Source: JBAXRT01 sp037131065
GTDB taxonomy: Bacteria; Bacteroidota; Bacteroidia; Bacteroidales; FEN-979
Direction of reading: 5' to 3'
DNA length: 5,167 nt
Assembly (NCBI GenBank): GCA_037131065.1
Contig: JBAXRT010000168.1
Span: 1-5,167, forward strand
The translations under genes and the position numbers were made by a program. The stretch's first letter is position 1. Every line of letters starts with the position of its first letter. Shown piece by piece: positions 1 through 5,167 of the stretch. Below the pieces are notes generated by a model that saw nothing but the letters and a program-made list of their open reading frames with translations, was not told the origin of the DNA and did not search any database.

Positions 1-17
1 ATAACGCCTGCATTCAT
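1..17 (-). CDS. Possible start of a further downstream gene (partial)
   Basis: Two bases after the barrel-protein stop (TAA at 22-20) the minus strand has ATG at 17-15 followed by AAT GCA GGC GTT, giving M-N-A-G-V before the window ends. A weak GGAAA lies 8 bases upstream. A second ATG at 13-11 in another frame (M-Q-A-L) is also possible. The tight spacing matches the other joints in this operon, which is the main reason to list it. Nothing can be said about the product. Confidence 0.35.
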
Positions 18-19
18 AA

Positions 20-1510
20 TTAAAGTTTCCATGTAATTCCTCCTATGATAGAATGTGTTGAATATTTCTGGTAACGGACCTGCGGGGTGGCAACGTTTTC
101 AATGTCATTCACAGTTTCCCGGGTGTAATAGAGCACAGGGCTCTCCTTGCTGAAATACTGATAGATCAGTGAAATGGTAAAATGCTTTGAAAGGGGGAAG
201 GTAAGGTTCGCCCCGAGTCTGTAATCTATTTTATCGCTGTTGTTGTAAACGATGGACCCTTCGGAGATATTGGTGTTGGTATAATCGCCGTAGAGCAGGT
301 TCCCCTCAGCCCAAAGCCATGAGGCGATCCTGCCCCCGATCCGTGCCTCTGCCAGGAGCCGGCTGTCGTTGCCCTGCCAGAAGCCGGTAAAACCAAGAAC
401 CCCGTAAAGGTTGATGTTCCCGAGCGGGAACCAGGTCATGCGGTAACCCGCCTGGGCCTGCTGTTTGTTGTTCAGATTCGACCAGCTCCCCGTAAGGCCG
501 ATCGTGACCCGCGAAAAGTCCTGGTAAAGGGAGATCCCTGCCACAAAATTATAGAAGGAGGTGTCGGCCTGGCGGTAGGAGTAGATGGAACGGGTATACG
601 GGAAGGTGGTGTACGATGAGTCGAACGCAAGGAAATAGCTGGTGTCGTTCACAGTCTGTGTTTGGTAGCTTGCCGTGAAATCGGTGTAGCGAACATTAAG
701 CAGGTGAAAGTAAGGAATGATCCTCATGCCCGTGGCTGGCCTGATGGTGGAGGCGAGGTAGAGTTCGTCCTGTCTTACTTTGTATGACCAGGTCGTGTCG
801 GTGCTGTTTAGCGGAAATGAGTAGTAGTTCTGGTAGCCCCAGGAGGTAACCACCGTGGAGTCAAGCCGGTCGGTATAGAAGGTGTTCTGGATCCTTTTCT
901 TCTTCTGGAAACTCAGATAGGAATAACCTGCAGTAAGGTTCACCCTCCGCGAAAGGTTCAGGGTGAGACTGGCATTACCATAGAAGCTGTTCCCATAGAG
1001 GTCGTTCTCGCCATAGATACCCTCCGATCCCATCAGGTTCGCGTTGGCTTTCTTGTTATAACTTGGATTAAAGGTCGGACCTGCCTCGATGTGGACCTGT
1101 TCCACCACACTCTTTTTTACCTCCAGTTCCCTCCTGACATCAGGCGGCATGAATGCCGTAAGTGGTGCAGCATCTTCAAAGCGGTTGGCGTTGAGCAGCG
1201 CTAGGTAGAGATACTCGTTATTGAAAGTATCAGCGGAATTAAACTCATGGGCTTTTGAAAAATGTTCAACCGCCACGATGTATTTCTTTTTCTCATAATA
1301 GGCAACCCCCATCCTTACCCGGAGGTAAAAAAAGTCGATCTCCTGGTGCAGCGCTTCCTTACCGATATCAATCAGGCTGTCCCAGCGTTTCTCCTGGTAG
1401 AGATGGTAAGTGATCGAGTCGACCATCCGCGAACTGAGGGGAACAGAAGCCTGAGTCGTACCAAACAGAAATACGAAAAAGGAAATAAGAAAGAGGTTCT
1501 TTTTTGTCAT
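20..1510 (-). CDS. Secreted TPR-like plus outer-membrane beta-barrel protein, function unknown
   Basis: A 496-residue protein. It begins with a Sec signal peptide: MTKKN, a hydrophobic run at residues 6-16, and a likely signal peptidase I site after TQA (A21). Residues about 30-118 are helical and TPR-like; the clearest repeat is around 60-90 (RMGVAYYEKKKY.VAVEHFSKAHEFN), with a weaker copy on each side. From about 136 to the end the sequence alternates polar and aromatic residues in strand-length blocks separated by Asn/Asp/Ser-rich loops, the pattern of an outer-membrane beta barrel, and closes with GGITWKL, an aromatic-containing final strand, although the last residue is Leu rather than the usual Phe. 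A Tyr-Gly rich stretch, YGENDLYGNSFYGN, lies at 166-179. The TPR-then-barrel order recalls YaiO-type and polysaccharide-export outer-membrane proteins, but the barrel of about 360 residues is long for YaiO and I do not assign a family. The start follows from the ATGA overlap and signal peptide. It probably forms the outer-membrane part of the module. Confidence 0.85.
   Translation of the reverse strand: MTKKNLFLISFFVFLFGTTQASVPLSSRMVDSITYHLYQEKRWDSLIDIGKEALHQEIDFFYLRVRMGVAYYEKKKYIVAVEHFSKAHEFNSADTFNNEYLYLALLNANRFEDAAPLTAFMPPDVRRELEVKKSVVEQVHIEAGPTFNPSYNKKANANLMGSEGIYGENDLYGNSFYGNASLTLNLSRRVNLTAGYSYLSFQKKKRIQNTFYTDRLDSTVVTSWGYQNYYSFPLNSTDTTWSYKVRQDELYLASTIRPATGMRIIPYFHLLNVRYTDFTASYQTQTVNDTSYFLAFDSSYTTFPYTRSIYSYRQADTSFYNFVAGISLYQDFSRVTIGLTGSWSNLNNKQQAQAGYRMTWFPLGNINLYGVLGFTGFWQGNDSRLLAEARIGGRIASWLWAEGNLLYGDYTNTNISEGSIVYNNSDKIDYRLGANLTFPLSKHFTISLIYQYFSKESPVLYYTRETVNDIENVATPQVRYQKYSTHSIIGGITWKL
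1507..1510 (-). promoter_or_regulatory. ATGA start-stop overlap (translational coupling)
   Basis: The minus strand reads ATGA: the barrel-protein start ATG (1510-1508) overlaps the channel-peptidase stop TGA (1509-1507) by four bases in total. An AAGG sits only one base before the ATG, too close to act as a normal ribosome site, so the downstream gene is probably translated by ribosomes finishing the upstream one. Confidence 0.75.
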
Positions 1511-3711
1511 ACCTTAACTAGTTTTGCTTCCATTTTTTTCTCCTTCTGTATTATCGTAAATGATTCAAGACCTGCCTGGGTTAAGAAGATTTCGAACCCG
1601 ATCCTTCTCGTAACGAATCTCCCGATACGGGAAATAGTCTCCGAATGCATCCGGATGCCGGTCTGCATCAGGTCGTCATCCATTCCGGTGTAGCGAAGTG
1701 AAAATTCGGATCGCACAAAAAGAAAGAATGGGGCAATAAAATCCTGGAGAATAACGATCAACGGGTTATTAACTGTATTGAGCGGGTAGTCGTCCTTCAG
1801 GACCAGGTTTTTATAATACCCCATCATGACGGTATAGCAGCCGAGGAAATAATAAAAGAGGAGGGAGGTCTTGTTCCCTTCGAAATGAGTGAAATAATGC
1901 AGATCCCCGTCGTTCCTGAACCAGGCTTTCGAACCGGTACGGCTGCATTCGATATAGGTGTTGTTCACCGCATCAATCCGGATTTCCCACTCTTCGGTAT
2001 AAAGAGAATCATCTCCATCTTTAACCTCGTACCGGAATTTCTGCCCCGGGATGAAATGGAATGCTTTTGCAAGAGCTCCATTCCTGATAATATTTGAAAC
2101 AAGGTCATCCTCTTTCGGGTGATCAAAGGATCTCAGCTGGAATTCGCCGTTCACATGCCTTATATAATGGCCGATGGGATAGTTGATGGTCTTTGATCCG
2201 ATGTGTGGTGTTGTCTGTATCTGAAAGTGAAGATGCGGGACAGGGGATCTTCCCGAATTGCCGCAGGATGCGATGAACTGGCCCTTGGCGACCCAATCTC
2301 CCTGGGCTACCCGGATGCTGTCGTTCCTGAGGTGGGATAATTTTGAGAAGAGATGATCCCCATGGCGCAGGATGATGGTATTTCCCCAGTTGTTCTCAAC
2401 GTTCACGTGACCGGCATCGTTATCTTCCACACTGGTGACGATCTCCTCAACCCTGCCGTCGGCTGCAGCCAGAACCGGCTTGCCGAAACAATGATAATCC
2501 TCCTTGTGATCGCCCTCCCCGGTGTGGGAGCTTCCCTGGTCGTCGGTAAGCTCGAAATCCCAGGCGTGGCGCCACTCTCCCTTGTGTGTGTAAGTGCCAT
2601 CGTGACCCTGTGTGACTTTCCATTCCCCCCAGAAAGGCAGGGAAAAGTGATAATAGAGATCCTTTCCGAATCTTCTCTTGTAGTTGGTGGAGTTATAAAG
2701 ATTTTTCTCAGGAGAATAACTCTGGTACAGGGTCAGTTCCGGTTTTAAAAAGTACCGTTCCCTGAACTTGAGTATGTAAAGGAAGGTCAGGACGATGATG
2801 TTGAACGGAAGAGAATAGATCGAGAGCTGGAGGGGGGAAAAAATGGCGATCATGCTGACAAGGACGATCGATATGAGCGGGGTGAGCAGGATGATCCACA
2901 GGAATGACCACCGGGAGGGGATTACGAAAAATCCGCCCAGTGCAATGGCTGTGAGGATGAAGTTGAACCCGATGAAGTTGGAGCCGAGTGCATTGAAATC
3001 GGCCCCGATGAACCGGTAAAAGGCATAGGCCGAAAAGAACCCGAGGAGTGAAAGCAGAAAAGAGATCCTGGAGCAGATCAGCAATCCCCCCGCGATCAGG
3101 ATCCCGGCGAAGAGATAGTTCTGGAAGAAGATCGCCCCGAGTGCCCTGAAGTAAAATTTAATGGATTCATGCCATGGAAGATCATTAAAGAAATTCAGAA
3201 GGTTAAGCATGGGCTGGCCGCCAAGGGCGTACATCTCATTCAGTACGTAAATGCCCCTGCTGCTGACCTGGAGGGCTGAAAAGGAACGGGTGGCCAACGT
3301 CACTGCCCAGATTCCAAGAAGGAAAGGGACGCTCAGGAAGGGCAGCGCGTATTTGCCAATGACCCCCTCCATCATCAGGGTGATGAAGAGGGTGAGCAGG
3401 GCCGAAAAGGCCAGGACCAGGAAAAACTGAGGACCCGGTTCAAAATGGACACCCAGGCCCAGTCCGACCAGCAGGCTGTTGAACCCGTAAAGGCCTGCCC
3501 TGATGTTTACACGGTTGAAACCGATCAGGTAAGCGGCAATGTTGGAAATCATCACGGCAACCAGTCCGCTGAATCCTGCCCAGAAGTCGAAGAAGGAGAC
3601 GATCATCAGGATGAGTGCAAAGATCCTGTTGCCGGAAAAGAAGACCTGTGCGTAGCTGCCTGTGATGCTGTTCAGGAAGGAGAGAAATATGTCGGAAATC
3701 TTCCGGATCAT
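1507..3711 (-). CDS. Urea-transporter-like channel fused to an M23 metallopeptidase domain and a C-terminal unassigned domain
   Basis: A 734-residue inner-membrane protein with three parts. Residues 1-316 match the urea transporter (UT) family, a channel of two inverted five-helix halves: the first half has GSYAQVFF at 18-25 and GLYGFN at 73-78, the second LGAIFFQN at 191-198, FIGFN at 246-250 and LTAIALGGFF at 253-262. LPFLSVPF at 123-130 and LPFN at 301-304 match the family's proline-phenylalanine segments. Residues about 370-500 are an M23 (LytM-type) zinc peptidase domain: H376 or H382 with D385, the run FGKPVLAAADGRV, H460 in SHLR, and H493/H495 in PHLHF. All expected metal and catalytic residues are available, so activity is plausible against peptidoglycan stem or cross-bridge peptides. 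Residues about 515-734 are beta-rich by inspection, contain two hydrophobic stretches (616-631, 649-666) and match no family I recognise. Ten predicted helices would put the peptidase in the cytoplasm by UT homology, which conflicts with a cell-wall role. Solute specificity is inferred only. Confidence 0.88.
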   Translation of the reverse strand: MIRKISDIFLSFLNSITGSYAQVFFSGNRIFALILMIVSFFDFWAGFSGLVAVMISNIAAYLIGFNRVNIRAGLYGFNSLLVGLGLGVHFEPGPQFFLVLAFSALLTLFITLMMEGVIGKYALPFLSVPFLLGIWAVTLATRSFSALQVSSRGIYVLNEMYALGGQPMLNLLNFFNDLPWHESIKFYFRALGAIFFQNYLFAGILIAGGLLICSRISFLLSLLGFFSAYAFYRFIGADFNALGSNFIGFNFILTAIALGGFFVIPSRWSFLWIILLTPLISIVLVSMIAIFSPLQLSIYSLPFNIIVLTFLYILKFRERYFLKPELTLYQSYSPEKNLYNSTNYKRRFGKDLYYHFSLPFWGEWKVTQGHDGTYTHKGEWRHAWDFELTDDQGSSHTGEGDHKEDYHCFGKPVLAAADGRVEEIVTSVEDNDAGHVNVENNWGNTIILRHGDHLFSKLSHLRNDSIRVAQGDWVAKGQFIASCGNSGRSPVPHLHFQIQTTPHIGSKTINYPIGHYIRHVNGEFQLRSFDHPKEDDLVSNIIRNGALAKAFHFIPGQKFRYEVKDGDDSLYTEEWEIRIDAVNNTYIECSRTGSKAWFRNDGDLHYFTHFEGNKTSLLFYYFLGCYTVMMGYYKNLVLKDDYPLNTVNNPLIVILQDFIAPFFLFVRSEFSLRYTGMDDDLMQTGIRMHSETISRIGRFVTRRIGFEIFLTQAGLESFTIIQKEKKMEAKLVKV
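1540..1547 (-). promoter_or_regulatory. Strong Shine-Dalgarno-like AGAAGGAG before an internal in-frame ATG
   Basis: On the minus strand AGAAGGAG is followed by six A residues and an ATG at 1533-1531, an ideal ribosome-site spacing. That ATG is Met727 of the channel-peptidase frame, so a ribosome starting there would translate only eight codons (MEAKLVKV) and stop at the TGA overlapping the next gene's start. The site lies about 29 bases before the barrel-protein ATG, too far to serve it directly. It may load ribosomes for reinitiation, or simply reflect Lys/Glu codons (QKEKK). It stands out because the other starts here lack such a site. Confidence 0.3.
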
Positions 3712-3713
3712 CA
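3709..3713 (-). promoter_or_regulatory. TGATG stop-start overlap (translational coupling)
   Basis: The minus strand reads TGATG: the decarboxylase stop TGA (3713-3711) and the channel-peptidase start ATG (3711-3709) share one base. An open frame continues upstream to another ATG at 3849, but those 46 codons lie inside the decarboxylase and give an Arg/His/Pro-rich peptide unlike a channel N-terminus. From 3711 the protein begins MIRKISDIFL and leads straight into the urea-transporter domain. There is no good Shine-Dalgarno, only AAAAAAGATC just upstream, which fits termination-reinitiation. Confidence 0.75.
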
Positions 3714-5066
3714 GATCTTTTTTAGGTGTTGCGGTACTTTCTCCATGTTGTTCATATTGTCGAGCGATTCGTTTTCGCGGATTACGTGGGCCTTCCCCTC
3801 CATATCGATGAGCACGACCCTGGGCCGCAGGGTGATGAACTGCATCCACTGCGTCATGTTGTAGGCCCCTGCATTCTGGATCACAACATGGTCATCTTTA
3901 TTCAGCAGCGGCAGGCTCACGTTTTCCCTGATCACGTCGATGTTCATGCAGAGGGGACCATACACGCAGGTCTCCTCGGTATAGTGCGAAAAAGGCTGTG
4001 CCGGCGTGAGTTTATGATCATACCAGAACGAAGTAAAGAGGATGTTAACCCCGATGTCGAGGATGGTGGTGCGCCGACCCGTGCTTGAGCGCTTGTTTGA
4101 AATGACCGTACCCAACAGGAATCCCGCCTCATCCACCAGGGCCCTACCGGTCTCCAGGATCAGAAGCGGCAGCTGGTCTTTTTTGAAGCTGCTGTTTAGC
4201 AGGGCAGTGGAGATAGTTTCGGCAAAATCGTCGAACCTCGGGTTGGTATCGGATCCCGGGAGATAGGCCCCCTTCAGTGTATTCTTCGATGGGAATCCGC
4301 CTCCAAGGTCAATGTAGGTGATCTTATGGTTGAACTTTTTCTCCAGTGAAATGGCAAGTTCGGAAAGTTTGGTGGCTGCAACTGCATAGGCATTGGGGGA
4401 GAGCATGAAGGTGCCGATGTGGCAGTGAAGCCCGACCAGCTCCATCTTGTCGGAGTGCATGATCTTGTTCAGTGCATCCCATGCCTGGCCATTTTCATAG
4501 TTAAAACCGAAACGGTCCCACATGGGATAAACACCGGTATCCATGTTGACGCGGATGGCAACCCTGGGGCGTTTTTTCAGTTTACCCGCCAGGTCGGCAA
4601 TGGTGTAAAACTCATCGAGGTGGTCGATGTGTATCAGTGAGTCGTGTTTTATGGCCTTGGTGAGGTCATCCTCTTTTTTATCGGGGCCGTTAAAGATGAT
4701 CTTCTTTCCTTCGACTCCCAGCGCCAGCGCCTTGTCATATTCAAATCCCGAAACGACCTCGGCCCACGAACCCTCCTGGTGGAAGACGGAACAAACGGCG
4801 TTGAGGTAGTTGGTCTTGTACGACCAGGCAAACTGGACCCTCGGGTAGCGGGTCTCAAACTCTTTCTTTGCCTTTTTCAGGGTGGTCCTGATTGTCTTTT
4901 CAGAGATGACAAAGAGGGGTGAGCCATATTGTTCGATCAGTCCTTTCACTGCGACACCGTCGATGTGCGTGATGGGCTCAAATTCCGTCCTCGTCCCGAA
5001 TTTGTTGGGCATTCCTGATTCCAGCTTTTTGATCAGGGGGCGTTCGTACCTTAGTTTTCCAGACAT
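3711..5066 (-). CDS. Fold-type III PLP-dependent decarboxylase (DAP/ornithine decarboxylase-like), substrate unknown
   Basis: A 451-residue cytoplasmic enzyme of the group IV decarboxylase family: an alanine-racemase-like barrel followed by a beta domain. Family landmarks are present in order: the Schiff-base lysine K84 in WSYKTN; a segment at about 100-117 (EVVSGFEYDKALALG) matching the family's vvSggEl.rAl.aG; HCHIG at 214-218, whose His stacks on PLP; the phosphate-binding glycine loop DLGGGF at 253-258; ETGR at 305-308; the catalytic Cys C373 in GPLCMNID; and GAY at 400-402 with the PLP-contacting Tyr. Length is normal to slightly long for diaminopimelate decarboxylase, with an N-terminal extension of roughly 25 residues. 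The residue after C373 is Met, where ornithine and diaminopimelate decarboxylases have Asp or Glu contacting the substrate's distal amino group, so lysine biosynthesis is uncertain and no symbol is given. Alternatives are a decarboxylase for a carrier-bound or monoamino substrate. The start at 5066 has no Shine-Dalgarno. The stop overlaps the next start. Confidence 0.9.
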   Translation of the reverse strand: MSGKLRYERPLIKKLESGMPNKFGTRTEFEPITHIDGVAVKGLIEQYGSPLFVISEKTIRTTLKKAKKEFETRYPRVQFAWSYKTNYLNAVCSVFHQEGSWAEVVSGFEYDKALALGVEGKKIIFNGPDKKEDDLTKAIKHDSLIHIDHLDEFYTIADLAGKLKKRPRVAIRVNMDTGVYPMWDRFGFNYENGQAWDALNKIMHSDKMELVGLHCHIGTFMLSPNAYAVAATKLSELAISLEKKFNHKITYIDLGGGFPSKNTLKGAYLPGSDTNPRFDDFAETISTALLNSSFKKDQLPLLILETGRALVDEAGFLLGTVISNKRSSTGRRTTILDIGVNILFTSFWYDHKLTPAQPFSHYTEETCVYGPLCMNIDVIRENVSLPLLNKDDHVVIQNAGAYNMTQWMQFITLRPRVVLIDMEGKAHVIRENESLDNMNNMEKVPQHLKKI

Positions 5067-5099
5067 ATTGTGGGTAAAATTAGGGGTTTTGGTTGATTA

Positions 5100-5130
5100 G
5101 TCATTAGTCACTCGTCATTCGTCACTCGTC
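5100..5130. repeat. Short tandem heptamer repeat, GTCAYTM type
   Basis: On the plus strand four consecutive 7-base units read GTCATTA, GTCACTC, GTCATTC, GTCACTC, followed by a fifth partial unit GTC. The pattern is also a 14-base unit repeated twice with one mismatch. It fills about half of the only intergenic gap in the window, starts 34 bases upstream of the decarboxylase start, and its last bases run into the stop codon of the upstream gene. Low-complexity heptamer arrays of this sort are known in intergenic DNA of several bacterial groups. Its function, if any, is not visible. The remaining 33 bases (5067-5099) are AT-rich with no clear promoter or hairpin. Confidence 0.8.
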
Positions 5131-5167
5131 AAAGTTCTCCGTAAATGGATATCTGCTCAAACTCCTC
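5129..5167 (-). CDS. 3' end of an upstream gene (partial, unidentified)
   Basis: Reading the minus strand from the window edge gives 12 sense codons (EEFEQISIYGEL) followed by TGA at 5131-5129. The composition is like the tail of a soluble protein, the strand matches the three genes downstream, and the stop lies about 62 bases before the next start, so this is probably the last part of the preceding gene. The fragment is too short to name a family, and a chance open frame of 12 codons cannot be excluded. If real, this gene may belong to the same operon, but the gap here is much larger than the overlaps further down. Confidence 0.5.
   Translation of the reverse strand, partial: EEFEQISIYGEL

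Noticed and set aside
1262..1693. Plus-strand open frame of 143 codons
   Set aside because: It runs antisense across the ends of two well-supported minus-strand genes, and its peptide shows no domain or signal that would outweigh them.
2353..2748. Plus-strand open frame of 131 codons
   Set aside because: It is antisense to the M23 domain, whose active-site motifs show that the minus frame is the coding one.
3712..3849. Upstream extension of the channel-peptidase frame to an earlier ATG (46 extra codons)
   Set aside because: It lies inside the decarboxylase coding region, has a biased Arg/His/Pro composition, and the ATG at 3711 gives a natural membrane-protein N-terminus with a TGATG junction.
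3445..3864. Plus-strand open frame of 139 codons
   Set aside because: It is antisense to the first transmembrane half of the channel; its acidic, low-hydrophobic peptide is what the complement of hydrophobic codons gives.
3711..5066. Naming the decarboxylase lysA
   Set aside because: The PLP-binding motifs fit, but the distal-amino-binding acidic residue is Met and the neighbours are envelope genes, not lysine biosynthesis genes.
5075..5082. TAATTTTA as a Bacteroidota-type -7 promoter element for the decarboxylase
   Set aside because: It fits TAnnTTTG except for the last base, but no TTTG lies at the proper -33 distance and it is only about 8 bases from the ATG, which would make the message almost leaderless.
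5100..5130. CRISPR-like array
   Set aside because: Units are only 7 bases and directly adjacent, with no spacers.

Overview
The window looks like part of a tightly packed minus-strand operon from a Gram-negative bacterium, most likely a member of the Bacteroidota. The evidence is an outer-membrane-type protein with a Sec signal peptide and a Tyr/Ser/Asn-rich beta barrel, starts that mostly lack a Shine-Dalgarno sequence, and envelope genes joined by overlaps. The taxonomic placement is an inference from style, not from a marker gene.

Layout in transcription order (right to left): (1) the last 12 codons and stop of an unidentified upstream gene (5129-5167); (2) a gap of about 62 bases holding a short heptamer tandem repeat (5100-5130); (3) a 451-residue fold-type III PLP-dependent decarboxylase related to diaminopimelate/ornithine decarboxylases (3711-5066); (4) a 734-residue fusion of a urea-transporter-type channel, an M23 metallopeptidase domain and an unassigned C-terminal domain (1507-3711); (5) a 496-residue secreted protein with TPR-like helices followed by a predicted outer-membrane beta barrel (20-1510); (6) a possible further gene starting at base 17 and leaving the window. 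Genes 3 and 4 share one base (TGATG), genes 4 and 5 share four (ATGA), and gene 6 would start 2 bases after gene 5 stops, so translation is probably coupled along the row.

The proteins would act in the cytoplasm (PLP enzyme), the inner membrane (channel joined to a cell-wall peptidase) and the outer membrane (barrel). The best reading is an envelope-linked module that makes or processes a small amine or amide-like solute, moves it across the inner membrane and couples this to the cell wall. The solute is not known. The acidic residue after the catalytic Cys, which contacts the distal amino group in related decarboxylases, is Met here, so a plain LysA role is doubtful. The most notable object is the channel-peptidase fusion, whose expected topology conflicts with a periplasmic peptidase. 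No RNA genes, mobile elements or CRISPR arrays were seen.
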